Positions 24,400 to 33,060 of a DNA stretch of 59,705 bases are shown piece by piece (position 1 is the stretch's first letter; every line of letters begins with the position of its first letter). Source of the DNA: Clostridium sp. (lineage in GTDB: Bacteria; Bacillota; Clostridia; Clostridiales; Clostridiaceae). The stretch covers positions 1 through 59,705 of the forward strand of contig JARKVD010000023.1 of the NCBI GenBank assembly GCA_029851835.1, given 5' to 3'. Below the pieces are notes generated by a model, which saw only the letters and a list, made by a program, of their open reading frames with translations, had not been told where the DNA came from and did not search any database. The translations under genes were made by a program, and so were the position numbers.

Positions 24400-25269
24400 C
24401 TATATAAGCCCTAGCTGTTTGCCCAATTCCACAGTAGTTTTTGCCCTATTTATAATTGGTGCATCCACCATTTTTCCATCTAAAGAGAATACTCCCTTCC
24501 CTTCTTCCTCGGCCTGCTGCATAGCATCAAGAACTCTTTGTGCATAAACTAGATCTGCCTCTGTTGGTGCATAAATACTGTGTATTGTATCTATCTGTCT
24601 AGGATTTATTGAAGCCTTACCTGTCATTCCAAGGGATTTAGCTAGCATTATATCCTTTTTCAATCCTTCAAAATCATTTGTATCTGTGAAAGGTGTATCT
24701 ATAGAGTCTACTCTCATAGCTCTACAGGCTACTGCAACCCTGTTTCTTGCAAATAAGATTTCATTTCCTTCCTTAGTTCTCCTTATACCTAAGTCTGAAG
24801 TTAAATCTTCTGCTCCAAGAAGCACTGCAACCACTCTATCTGAAGCCTTGATTATGTTATAAACATTCTCAACTCCATAGGCAGTTTCTACTATAGGCAT
24901 TAACTTAATTGATTTATTTTCAAAGCCTTCTTCAGCTTCTATAATATCAAGTTTCCTACTTACCTCTTGCAATTCCTCCTCTGTTGCCTTTGGAATCATT
25001 AAAGCATCAGGCTTAACTCTTGCAATTATATCAATATCCTCTGTAGCAAATTCTGTAGATAATGGATTAATCCTAACAACAACCTCTACTTCACTGTAAT
25101 CTACTGTTTTAATTGCCTCTCTTACTAATATTCTAGCACTATCCTTCTCTGTTAAGCTTACTGCATCCTCTAAGTCTAGTATTATAGAATCCGCACCTAA
25201 AATAGCTGCATCTTGTACCATTGCTGGATTATTTCCTGGCATAAATAGCATTGTTCTTCTTAGCTTCAT
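24400..25269 (-). CDS. citE: Citrate/citramalate lyase, beta subunit (acyl lyase)
   Basis: A 289-residue CitE/HpcH-fold protein: RTMLFMPGNNPAMVQDAA, DSIILDLEDAVSLTEKDSAR (metal and substrate region), VVVRINPLST, LMPIVETAYGVENVY, GAEDLTSDLGIRRT. It cleaves the acyl-ACP form of citramalate (or citrate) to an oxoacid and acetyl-ACP. In this cluster pyruvate would be the oxoacid, feeding ferredoxin-linked oxidation. It has the usual length and lies 11 bases after citD. Confidence 0.9.
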   Translation of the reverse strand: MKLRRTMLFMPGNNPAMVQDAAILGADSIILDLEDAVSLTEKDSARILVREAIKTVDYSEVEVVVRINPLSTEFATEDIDIIARVKPDALMIPKATEEELQEVSRKLDIIEAEEGFENKSIKLMPIVETAYGVENVYNIIKASDRVVAVLLGAEDLTSDLGIRRTKEGNEILFARNRVAVACRAMRVDSIDTPFTDTNDFEGLKKDIMLAKSLGMTGKASINPRQIDTIHSIYAPTEADLVYAQRVLDAMQQAEEEGKGVFSLDGKMVDAPIINRAKTTVELGKQLGLI

Positions 25270-25280
25270 AACTCCACCTC

Positions 25281-25544
25281 CTACTCAGCTCTTTTAACAG
25301 CAGTTTCAATCCTTGCTCTTATTGTATAATCTAAAGCACCCTTATCCTGAGCTCTAACAATAGCGTCCTTAACTCCTAGATCTACTAAAGTATCTATTAT
25401 GGTCTTTTTAATCTGATCCCCAAACTGCTTAATAACTAAACTCTCAAGCTCAACCTCTATACCACCATTCTCATTAGGCATAAGAATTATGTATATATCG
25501 CTGGACTCGAGAGTTCCTGATTTAGATATTTTATTTATTTTCAA
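25281..25544 (-). CDS. citD: Citrate/citramalate lyase, gamma subunit (acyl carrier)
   Basis: An 87-residue carrier protein. The segment SGTLESSDIYI carries the Ser that receives the phosphoribosyl-dephospho-CoA group, and LESLVIKQFGDQIKK follows as in CitD. The frame can be read to a TTG at 25553, but AAGGAG lies one base from that codon and nine from the TTG at 25544, so the latter is chosen; both are non-ATG. Attachment of the prosthetic group needs CitX/CitG, which are not in this window. Confidence 0.87.
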   Translation of the reverse strand: MKINKISKSGTLESSDIYIILMPNENGGIEVELESLVIKQFGDQIKKTIIDTLVDLGVKDAIVRAQDKGALDYTIRARIETAVKRAE

Positions 25545-25677
25545 AATAATCAACTCCTTGTTCTAATTTAGAATTTAGAATGATGACTGAAATTCCTTCG
25601 GAATTTCTTTGTTTCTAATGGAACTTCTTGTAAAGTTACATTTATTACTCTAACTTCTTTAGTACTGAAACTTCATA

Positions 25678-25717
25678 AAAGTATATACACTAAAGTTAAT
25701 TTCAGTGTATATACTTT
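25678..25717 (-). terminator. Hairpin between mesaconase and citDEF, possible attenuator
   Basis: Perfect 14-bp arms AAAGTATATACACT (25678-25691) and AGTGTATATACTTT (25704-25717) around 12 nt. On the minus strand the stem ends CTTTTATG, a short T-run, so termination may be partial. It lies in a 264-bp gap inside an otherwise tight gene series. Confidence 0.45.
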
Positions 25718-25738
25718 ATATGCTAAATATAAATTAAA

Positions 25739-25788
25739 AAATCAAATTAATGCTTCTCCAAGCATAGTGAGGAGAGGCCTCCTTAATT
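25739..25788 (+). repeat. Dispersed hairpin repeat, copy D
   Basis: Core CTTCTCC, a loop with AGTGAGGAG, then CCTCCTTAA, preceded by AAATCAAA as in copy E. It sits just past the 3' end of the mesaconase beta gene. Confidence 0.55.
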
Positions 25789-25808
25789 CTACATTTAGTC
25801 ATTCTACA

Positions 25809-26366
25809 TTATTTAACTGATTCTAAATATGCCTTTTGTCCTTGTTCATAAAGGTTATTGCCTTCACAGTCAATTACAACTACCACTGGCATATCCTCAA
25901 TTTCAAGTCTTCTTATTGCTTCTGCTCCTAAATCTTCATAGGTTACAACTTCAGCCTTTTTAACACACTTTCCAATTAGAGCTGCAGCTCCGCCTATAGC
26001 TCCGAAGTAAACAGCCTTATTTTTTTTCATAGACTCTACTACCTTTTCATTTCTTAAACCCTTACCTATCATTCCTTTTAAGCCTTGATCTAAAAGTGCT
26101 GGAGTATAGTCATCCATTCTGTAGCTTGTTGTTGGACCTGCTGATCCTATAGGCTGCCCTTCCTTCGCAGGTGTTGGTCCAACATAATAAATTACACTGT
26201 CCTTAACATCTATAGGAAGCTGCTCGCCTTTATCTAAAAGTTCTACTAATCTTTTATGCGCAGCATCTCTTCCAGTATATATTACGCCACTTAGAAGTAC
26301 AGTATCACCAGCTTTTAAGCCTTTTACTTTTTCCTCTGTTAGAGGTGTTGTAATTCTTTTTTCCAT
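25809..26366 (-). CDS. Mesaconase (class I fumarase-type hydro-lyase), beta subunit
   Basis: A 185-residue protein of the fumarase/tartrate dehydratase C-terminal family: LSGVIYTGRDAAHKRL, VIYYVGPTPAKEGQPIGSAG, PTTSYRMDDYTPALL, YFGAIGGAAALIGKCVK. With the alpha subunit it forms a [4Fe-4S] enzyme. In this cluster the substrate should be mesaconate, hydrated to (S)-citramalate, though related enzymes also act on fumarate. It begins 14 bases after the alpha gene. Confidence 0.87.
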   Translation of the reverse strand: MEKRITTPLTEEKVKGLKAGDTVLLSGVIYTGRDAAHKRLVELLDKGEQLPIDVKDSVIYYVGPTPAKEGQPIGSAGPTTSYRMDDYTPALLDQGLKGMIGKGLRNEKVVESMKKNKAVYFGAIGGAAALIGKCVKKAEVVTYEDLGAEAIRRLEIEDMPVVVVIDCEGNNLYEQGQKAYLESVK

Positions 26367-26380
26367 AATACGCCTCCTAT

Positions 26381-27223
26381 TTACAGTTCTATTTCTGCAT
26401 GCCTAGTAGCATGACAGTTAATATTAACTGCTACAGGTAGTCCTGCAATATGTGTTGGATAGGTCTCAATATTAACTGCTAAAGCTGTAGTTTTTCCACC
26501 AAAGCCTTGTGGTCCTATGCCCAGCTTATTTATAGCCTCAAGCATTTCTTCCTCTAGCTCTGCATAGAAAGGATCTTCATTTCTAACATCAATGCTTCTA
26601 ATTAACGCTTTTTTAGCAATATTCGCCGCCTTATCAAAGGTACCACCAATTCCAACTCCTACAACTATAGGAGGGCAAGGATTTGGCCCTGCTTCCTTAA
26701 CTACTTTTAAAATGAAGTGCTTCACACCTTGAAGTCCATCAGAAGGTTTAAGCATTTTTATCTGACTCATATTTTCAGAACCAAAACCCTTTGGTGCTAC
26801 TGTAATTTTCATCTTATCACCAGGAACTATATCATAGTAAATTATAGCTGGAGTATTATCCTTTGTATTTACTCTATTTAATGGATCCTTAACTACTGAT
26901 TTTCTAAGATATCCATCTCTATATCCTTGTCTAACGCCCTCATTTATAGCTTCTTCAAGACTTCCATCCGTAATTTGAACTTCTTGTCCTATCTCTACAA
27001 AAACACATGCCATTCCAGTATCCTGACACATTGGTCTATCTTCATTACACGCAATATCTGAATTTACTAAAATGTTATTCAGTATTCCTTTTGCGATATC
27101 CCATGGCTCTTCATTGTGATACTTTTGAAGTCTATTTTTAATATCTTTACCTAAATAATAGTTAGCGTCTATACAAAGCTTTCTTACAGCTTCAGTCACC
27201 TTAGCAGTTTCAATACTTCTCAT
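26381..27223 (-). CDS. Mesaconase (class I fumarase-type hydro-lyase), alpha subunit
   Basis: A 280-residue protein with EDRPMCQDTGMACVFVEIGQ, GPNPCPPIVVGVGIGGTFD and INCHATRHAE; the three Cys are the [4Fe-4S] ligands of class I fumarases. It adds water to mesaconate in the methylaspartate route (inferred from position). The frame extends to a TTG at 27253, but GGGGG seven bases before the ATG at 27223 fixes the start. It lies between methylaspartate ammonia-lyase and its beta subunit. Confidence 0.88.
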   Translation of the reverse strand: MRSIETAKVTEAVRKLCIDANYYLGKDIKNRLQKYHNEEPWDIAKGILNNILVNSDIACNEDRPMCQDTGMACVFVEIGQEVQITDGSLEEAINEGVRQGYRDGYLRKSVVKDPLNRVNTKDNTPAIIYYDIVPGDKMKITVAPKGFGSENMSQIKMLKPSDGLQGVKHFILKVVKEAGPNPCPPIVVGVGIGGTFDKAANIAKKALIRSIDVRNEDPFYAELEEEMLEAINKLGIGPQGFGGKTTALAVNIETYPTHIAGLPVAVNINCHATRHAEIEL

Positions 27224-27258
27224 CTTAGTTCCCCCTATGGTCTTCACTCTCAAATAAA

Positions 27259-28509
27259 TTATGCTAATTTATTTCTCCTATTCACTAAAGCAATAACTCT
27301 ATTCATTTCGTTATTTACTATCATATATCCTTCATCAACACCCATACCTGGCTTTGCAAGGCATTGATCAGCACCACAAGCCATAGCTATATTTGTACAA
27401 ATTTCTGCTGACCTATTAGTTTCGTTACAAGTTCCTCCACAATAAGCTCCTACACCCATCTTCTTGCAATATAAGATAGCTTCTATAGTGTTGTTCACCC
27501 CACCTAAATCTGGAGTTTTTATTTGAAGCATGTGTCCTGATTTATTATCAGCAAAGAAAACTACGTCTTCGTAAGTGTTACACCATTCATCTGCAACTAA
27601 CTCTACGTTTATTCCTCTATCATCTAACTCTTTAGTTAAATCTCTTAGAGCTTCCATTTGTCTCTCTCTGTGCTCAACATCCATTGGCCCTTCAACTCTA
27701 AGCTTGAATGGCTTAGCTGCTTCTTCTAAAGTTGCTATATAATCAGCCATAGCCTTAGTATCATAGTTAAATGCAACTCCAATAGTTCCATAAACATCCA
27801 TGTGGAATATTGGGCTATAATCTTCACTTGTTCTTAATTTAAGAACTCTATCGCTTAACCACTTAACATAATCTCTAAGCTTCTCACCTTTTAATCCCAG
27901 TTTCTCTTCAACGTTATTGATAAGAGCGTGAGGCATTACATCTGCACCCTTAATTATCATTTTATCTGAGTTGTTGTATCTATCATCTCCAGATTGAGTA
28001 AATATAGGAATTCTCTTTATTTCTACTCCAGTGTTATACTCATCTCTAACAATTTCAGCCATAGTAACTTTCTTAGCTTTAGCAACACCATCAAGAATAG
28101 CTTGAGTCACTCCATATCTAATAGCTGTATGAAGTCTCTTACCATCAATTGTCATTCTATCAAACTCTTCGGCTAATTCTTTGAAACTGTTAAGTTCTCT
28201 TCCAATAAGTTTTGGAGCTATTTTTTCTTCTATTACAGGTATGAAATCTTTTGCTAAGAATAATGGATCTCTTCCACCTGCTCCTGAGTATTGAACTGCA
28301 GCACAGTCTCCAACAGCAACTTGACCATCTTCTAATATTAACATTACAGAAATAGACTCTCCTGCTTGTCTTACTGAAGTAAATCCTTCTGTTACAGTTT
28401 CACCTACATAAGTAAAGCCATCATGTCCAGCCCCAGCCTTTATTGCTCTTTGGTCATCAAAGTAAAATCCTGTTCTTCCTGCAGAACAAACCACGTCAAC
28501 AATTTTCAT
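27259..28509 (-). CDS. mal: Methylaspartate ammonia-lyase
   Basis: A 416-residue enolase-superfamily enzyme that converts 3-methylaspartate to mesaconate and ammonia. Seen are the metal-ligand strands IFHMDVYG, LRVEGPMDVE and ELVADEWCN, the catalytic Lys in LQIKTPDLGG, and the C-terminal block GAYCGGTCNETNRSAEI. Length and motifs match the well-studied Clostridium tetanomorphum enzyme as I remember it. GGGGG lies eight bases before the ATG; the gene follows glmE by 65 bases. Confidence 0.95.
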   Translation of the reverse strand: MKIVDVVCSAGRTGFYFDDQRAIKAGAGHDGFTYVGETVTEGFTSVRQAGESISVMLILEDGQVAVGDCAAVQYSGAGGRDPLFLAKDFIPVIEEKIAPKLIGRELNSFKELAEEFDRMTIDGKRLHTAIRYGVTQAILDGVAKAKKVTMAEIVRDEYNTGVEIKRIPIFTQSGDDRYNNSDKMIIKGADVMPHALINNVEEKLGLKGEKLRDYVKWLSDRVLKLRTSEDYSPIFHMDVYGTIGVAFNYDTKAMADYIATLEEAAKPFKLRVEGPMDVEHRERQMEALRDLTKELDDRGINVELVADEWCNTYEDVVFFADNKSGHMLQIKTPDLGGVNNTIEAILYCKKMGVGAYCGGTCNETNRSAEICTNIAMACGADQCLAKPGMGVDEGYMIVNNEMNRVIALVNRRNKLA

Positions 28510-28574
28510 CTTTATTGCCCCCTAATTTCTTTTAATTGAGAAGTCTTTATTTTAAATGTTTTATCACTACTAAT

Positions 28575-30029
28575 TTATTTTTCTGGTCTTCCTATTAACT
28601 GACCTTTTCCTACTGCAAATATATCATCAACTGTCATTTGGAATCCAACCGGACGTTTTTCATATCTTCCTCTTTCATCTAGCTTCTTCATATTATGTGC
28701 TTTAAGCTCTGCATAGAATGGAACATTCCCAAACTTAAGATATCTTACTGCTCCATTATTATCTCTAGCCGGCATCATCTTTCCAGCATTATATTTACTT
28801 GGTGCAAATGGTATATCTAATATTCCCATTTCAAAAGCCTTAACAACGCCCTTAGCTAAATCTCCATTTCCAACTTCAAACACTTTATCTACTATACATC
28901 TTGTTTCGGCTTTAGTTACTCCAATTTCGATTCTAAGCTCATCAGATAATTTCATATGCTGTCCTTCAAGTAATGTTAAAGTCATCTTAGTAGCCTTAAT
29001 ACCTTGAGCATTAGCTTCCTTAGTTGGAATTCCTATTGCTTCATGAGGCGTTTTTACTATAACCTTAGTAGCTCCTGCAAGACATGCAACTGCAGAACCT
29101 GTAGATATTATTCCAAATGCCTTCGCTTCATCAGCTGGGAATCCACCCATCCATTGGTGGAATACAGTAGTCAAATATACATCATCATATCCGTAAGCTC
29201 TTAAGTAATCACTACATTGCTCTTCAAGAGCTCTTATTGCCGCCACGTCTTGAATCAAGTTACCACATTGTCCATATCCAACAGTTATATTTTTAACTCC
29301 CTGCTCTGCTGCAAGAAGAGCTTCAATAATTGCAACTGAATTTGACATGCTTGGTGGAACTAAGGTTCCTGTTAAGGGTCCAAATGGTTCTCTATTTATT
29401 GATATTCCTTGCTCTTCATAATAACCAACAAGTCTATCACAATACTGCCAATCAAGTAATGTTTTTTCAAGACTAACGCTCTTTGCATAAGGAATATTGT
29501 AAGATATTCCTCCACCCTCATTTGAGGTCCATCCTGAAGCATGTGTAATTTCTGCAAGTAACCTTCCATCTGGAGTACCGTGTCTAGATTGTAATGGCAG
29601 ATTTACATTTTCAAATACCTGTCTACATCCTTTAACTCCATGGTTTACTCCTGGGAAACCATTTAAAAGAGATCTTCTTGCTCTAATACTTTCCTGTATA
29701 CCTACTTCACATTCATCATACCTATTTTGTCTTGTATAACTATCTATAGTTGTTGGAAGTAAGTCAGCTCCACCTTCTCTATCTAAATAGTTAAGTAATT
29801 CTATATGACTGTCTATTAAGGCAACTCCTGCTCTAGGTTGAGCCAGAGTAATTCCTGCTTCCTTTGCTGCTACTAGCTTCTTTGCAAAGTTCTTATGATC
29901 AGGAATTCTTTTATTGTATTCTATAGCTTCCTGTAAATCTATTTCACTTCCTGTTGGCCATTGAGCTAATACTTCTTTTCTAACCTTAAAAAACTCTTCT
30001 TCAGTCCACTTTTTATTTTGTAATTCCAC
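28575..30029 (-). CDS. glmE: Glutamate mutase, epsilon (catalytic) subunit
   Basis: A 484-residue subunit, the usual length, containing [38 protein letters not shown] and [20 protein letters not shown]. It binds glutamate in a TIM barrel and, with the B12-binding sigma subunit, rearranges L-glutamate to (2S,3S)-3-methylaspartate by a radical route. It starts at a GTG with GGGGGGT eight bases upstream. Third of the glm genes and expected to be made in step with glmS. Confidence 0.95.
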   Translation of the reverse strand: MELQNKKWTEEEFFKVRKEVLAQWPTGSEIDLQEAIEYNKRIPDHKNFAKKLVAAKEAGITLAQPRAGVALIDSHIELLNYLDREGGADLLPTTIDSYTRQNRYDECEVGIQESIRARRSLLNGFPGVNHGVKGCRQVFENVNLPLQSRHGTPDGRLLAEITHASGWTSNEGGGISYNIPYAKSVSLEKTLLDWQYCDRLVGYYEEQGISINREPFGPLTGTLVPPSMSNSVAIIEALLAAEQGVKNITVGYGQCGNLIQDVAAIRALEEQCSDYLRAYGYDDVYLTTVFHQWMGGFPADEAKAFGIISTGSAVACLAGATKVIVKTPHEAIGIPTKEANAQGIKATKMTLTLLEGQHMKLSDELRIEIGVTKAETRCIVDKVFEVGNGDLAKGVVKAFEMGILDIPFAPSKYNAGKMMPARDNNGAVRYLKFGNVPFYAELKAHNMKKLDERGRYEKRPVGFQMTVDDIFAVGKGQLIGRPEK

Positions 30030-30049
30030 TTTAATTTACCCCCCAGTAA

Positions 30050-31444
30050 TTACACTTCAACTAAATATTTCTTCATTATTCTTACGGCTTTATCTGGATA
30101 ATCTTGGGCTAAAAGCCCCATGGATGATAAAATATATGTTTTATCCATCAACATTCTAGGATGTTTAGGTCTTAAAGATACTGAGTTTTCCTTATCAAAG
30201 GTTCCTGCTTTCATAATTTCGCCTGGATTACTGCTGTGAACTAGTACTCCTCCAGTTCCAATCATGTACTTAACCTCCATTAAATCTTTTCCAAGTTGAT
30301 TATAAACAGCCCCCATAGGTGTGTATATGCACTCTACAGTTCCACAATGTCTTTCCATTGATAACTCTGTAGCTACTTTTCCCATAGCTTCATCAAACAA
30401 GACGTCTTCTTCTGTCTCAGGTACCATTCTTATATTTTGATTTCTATATCTACAACTATTTTCTATATCAACCTTTCTCTCTGTATCACCTAGGTATTTT
30501 CTCATTTTTCTACTTCCAGCAGCTTCCCACAAGGATACTGCTGAGTATCTCATGCCTAGGTCTCCCTCTACGGTTCTTTTTGCATAAGGCTCCTCAAGTC
30601 CCTTCATGTTTACTCCACCTTTTGTAGGTTCCCCATACCCAATGGAGTGAATATCAGTGGTTGCTCCTCCAATATCTACAATAATTAAATCTCCAAAGCC
30701 TTCCTCTTCATCACTGCCTTGGCCTAATACCTTTGCCGCATTCAAAACTGCTGCAGGTGTAGGCATTAAAATTCCATTAATAAAATCTTCTGCATTAGAC
30801 AAGCCTTTAGCATCAGTAATTCTATCCATAAATACTTTTCTAATTTCTTCTCTCGCTGGTTCCACATTTAAGCTATTAAGCTGTGGCATTACATTTTCAG
30901 TAATGCTAAAGTAAAAACCTGCTTCTTTAAAAATATCTCTTATCTCATCATTTGCACTCTTATTTCCTGCAACAACTATAGGAAGGTTTATGTTACCATC
31001 AACAAGCATCTTTGCATTATGAATAATACACTCCTTGTTTCCTCCATTAGTTCCTCCAGCTAAAAGAATTATATCTAAGTCTAATCCTCTTATTTCTTCT
31101 ATTTCATCCTTAGTAAGTTCATAACTATATACTTTAATAACCCTTGCACCTGCTCCTAATGCTGCTCTTTTAGCAGCCTCTGCAGTAAGATCTGGTACCA
31201 ACCCAATGGCAACCATTTTTAGGCCTCCTGCAGCTGAAGAACAAGCAAGCTTTTTAACAAAGTTTACCTCTTTGCCTTCAAGCTGTTTCATTAACTTATC
31301 ATAAGCCTTATTAAAACCTATCATTATATCACTTTCTATAGTTGTGATATCCTTTGCTGTAGCCAAGATTTCTTCGTTATCAATATCTACAGCAGTTAGC
31401 TTAGTGTAAGTGCTACCAAAGTCTAAAAGTAAATAAGCATTCAT
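30050..31444 (-). CDS. glmL: GlmL/MutL, glutamate mutase-associated ASKHA protein
   Basis: A 464-residue protein starting LLLDFGSTYTKLTAVDID, with IILLAGGTNGGNKECI and VDIGGATTDIHSIG, the phosphate and adenosine motifs of the actin/Hsp70/sugar-kinase fold. It lies between the two subunits of glutamate mutase in all known clusters and is not part of the purified enzyme; a reactivation or assembly role is presumed. The start is either the ATG at 31444 (AAGGTG six bases upstream) or a GTG at 31453 (AAGGAG four bases upstream); I prefer the ATG. Confidence 0.88.
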   Translation of the reverse strand: MNAYLLLDFGSTYTKLTAVDIDNEEILATAKDITTIESDIMIGFNKAYDKLMKQLEGKEVNFVKKLACSSAAGGLKMVAIGLVPDLTAEAAKRAALGAGARVIKVYSYELTKDEIEEIRGLDLDIILLAGGTNGGNKECIIHNAKMLVDGNINLPIVVAGNKSANDEIRDIFKEAGFYFSITENVMPQLNSLNVEPAREEIRKVFMDRITDAKGLSNAEDFINGILMPTPAAVLNAAKVLGQGSDEEEGFGDLIIVDIGGATTDIHSIGYGEPTKGGVNMKGLEEPYAKRTVEGDLGMRYSAVSLWEAAGSRKMRKYLGDTERKVDIENSCRYRNQNIRMVPETEEDVLFDEAMGKVATELSMERHCGTVECIYTPMGAVYNQLGKDLMEVKYMIGTGGVLVHSSNPGEIMKAGTFDKENSVSLRPKHPRMLMDKTYILSSMGLLAQDYPDKAVRIMKKYLVEV

Positions 31445-31503
31445 GGAAAACACCTTACTCCTTCATAATATTAATAATATTCTCTATTTTCAGTCTAAAA
31501 AAA

Positions 31504-31920
31504 TTAACCGGTTATTTCTAAATCATTTTTTAAATCATGGATAGTTGTATCAACGCTTGTTCCTGGTGGATAAACTCTATCAAAGCCCATTGCTCTAAAT
31601 CTATCATACACTTCATTCCAATTCTGCTTACCTACTACTATATTTCCTCCAACATACATTAGAATACCTTTAAGACCTGCTTCATCGCACTTCTCTCTTA
31701 ACCCTCTACAATCAATTTCCCCATGTCCATATAAAGATGAGACTATGATTGCATCTGCATTAGTTTCTACTGCAGCGTTAATAAAATCTTCTTGTGGTGA
31801 TAGAACTCCAATGTTAATAACCTCGAACCCTGCCTCAGTCAGTGCATAATCTAAAATTTTGTTGCCTACTGCGTGACAATCTGCTCCAATAACACCGAGA
31901 ACTAATTTCTTTTTTTCCAT
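31504..31920 (-). CDS. glmS: Glutamate mutase, sigma (cobalamin-binding) subunit
   Basis: A 138-residue B12 protein, almost the same length as the C. cochlearium subunit. [12 protein letters not shown] holds the DxHxxG motif (Asp14, His16, Gly19); His16 replaces dimethylbenzimidazole as the lower cobalt ligand. [23 protein letters not shown] and [14 protein letters not shown] follow. GGAGG eight bases before the ATG at 31920 fixes the start, although the frame extends further back into the regulator gene. Confidence 0.95.
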   Translation of the reverse strand: MEKKKLVLGVIGADCHAVGNKILDYALTEAGFEVINIGVLSPQEDFINAAVETNADAIIVSSLYGHGEIDCRGLREKCDEAGLKGILMYVGGNIVVGKQNWNEVYDRFRAMGFDRVYPPGTSVDTTIHDLKNDLEITG

Positions 31921-31936
31921 TTTTGAATCCTCCCAA

Positions 31937-32908
31937 TTAATCATTGTGACACTTTGTTTCAACAATTTTTGATCTAAGTATTTTAATTGATTCTGAATCT
32001 ATAATATAAGAAAACTCTATGAGCTCCTTATTTTCAATATTAAATCTCTGTACTTCACTATATCTAGCTGGTGTTACTATCAACACATCGGCATACTCGA
32101 TTGTTTCCTTTAGTTTTTTCTCATCTCTTCCATTAAAGTATTTTACCTCTAAATCTCCAATGCCAGCTTTTTCAAGAGCAGACTCTATTCTAAATATAAA
32201 CTCATCTGATAAACATATGAATGCAAATTTCGTATCTATGGGATGTCTTGCAATTCTGACAATTGACTCTAAATTAGGCCCTGTTGCTACACCAAATACT
32301 TCTTTCTCCATTCCATTAAGTAGTCGGGTAACTTCATTAGCATGGTTAAATGGAGCTATTATTATCTGACATTTATTCAATCTAGTTTTTGTATCATCAT
32401 CCATAGCGTGAAGTTGCTTTAATGTAAATGGAATCGTATTCACTTTTGTTATTTTGCAAATTTCTTCACTAAAAATTACAGCTTGCTCATTATTACATTC
32501 AACAAATCCAGATGTAATTCTATTTATAGCTTCACTTTTTTCTTTTACTCTGCTAATTACTAAATCTAAAAAGTCCTCGGATTCTATTCCCGATTCTAAA
32601 GCTTCCTCTAAGGCTATATCGATTAGCTTGTATACCTTATGAGCACCTTCGTCTGTTTTCCATGACGATACTTCCTCCGCCACAAATGTTCCTCGCCCTC
32701 TAATAGACTTTAATACACCTTTAGCTTCTAACTCATTATAAGCCGAGCTTATAGTATTTCTACTAATCCCTAGTTCTTTCGCTAACTCTCTTTCTGTTGG
32801 CATCTTTGTTCCAACTCTTAGAGATCCATTTTTTATAAGGTATATTATCTGTTTCTTAACTTGTATATAAAGAGGTATCCTGTTATCCTTATTAATTTTG
32901 ATATTCAA
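31937..32908 (-). CDS. GntR-family regulator of the glutamate mutase operon
   Basis: A 323-residue regulator. Residues about 8-75 form a GntR winged helix ([52 protein letters not shown]). The remaining 240 residues are not an aminotransferase (MocR) domain, and a UTRA fold is uncertain, so the ligand is unknown; a pathway intermediate such as glutamate or methylaspartate is likely by position. The start is a TTG preceded by GGGGTG five bases away; upstream ATG and GTG frames close at once. First gene of the cluster, 16 bases ahead of glmS. Confidence 0.85.
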   Translation of the reverse strand: MNIKINKDNRIPLYIQVKKQIIYLIKNGSLRVGTKMPTERELAKELGISRNTISSAYNELEAKGVLKSIRGRGTFVAEEVSSWKTDEGAHKVYKLIDIALEEALESGIESEDFLDLVISRVKEKSEAINRITSGFVECNNEQAVIFSEEICKITKVNTIPFTLKQLHAMDDDTKTRLNKCQIIIAPFNHANEVTRLLNGMEKEVFGVATGPNLESIVRIARHPIDTKFAFICLSDEFIFRIESALEKAGIGDLEVKYFNGRDEKKLKETIEYADVLIVTPARYSEVQRFNIENKELIEFSYIIDSESIKILRSKIVETKCHND

Positions 32909-32926
32909 TGCTTCACCCCATTCAAA

Positions 32927-32950
32927 ATTGGATTAATGGATTAATCCAAT
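32927..32950. promoter_or_regulatory. Operator candidate for the GntR regulator
   Basis: Inverted repeat ATTGGATTAA / TTAATCCAAT with a 4-nt spacer. The inner GGATTAATCC (32938-32947) is itself a palindrome, and GGATTAAT is repeated in tandem at 32930 and 32938. It lies just downstream of the -10 box, so binding would block transcription. A further AGGATTAAA lies inside the promoter spacer. Confidence 0.6.
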
Positions 32951-32958
32951 CCTTCCTC

Positions 32959-32987
32959 ATAGTATCATAGGGTTTAATCCTTTGCAA
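32959..32987 (-). promoter_or_regulatory. Promoter of the gntR-glm-mal-cit operon
   Basis: On the minus strand TTGCAA (32987-32982), 17 nt, TACTAT (32964-32959), a good sigma-A match 51 bp before the TTG start. The operator overlaps the expected transcription start. Confidence 0.65.
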
Positions 32988-33012
32988 CATTGTTTATATC
33001 CATAATCTATAA

Positions 33013-33044
33013 AAAACCTACTTTATTTTACAAAAGTAGGTTTT
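33013..33044 (-). terminator. Terminator after cwlD
   Basis: Arms AAAACCTACTTT (33013-33024) and AAAGTAGGTTTT (33033-33044), 8-nt loop, with a T-rich tail on the minus strand. It separates cwlD from the gntR promoter. Confidence 0.82.
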
Positions 33045-33060
33045 CTCTGCATTTTCCTCA

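Noticed and set aside
25281-25553. citD starting at the first TTG (25553)
   Set aside because: AAGGAG ends one base before that codon, too close for initiation; the TTG at 25544 has normal spacing.
30050-31444. glmL as a true DNA mismatch repair MutL, by the old name mutL
   Set aside because: The motifs are of the ASKHA fold and the gene lies between glutamate mutase subunits; there is no GHKL ATPase motif.
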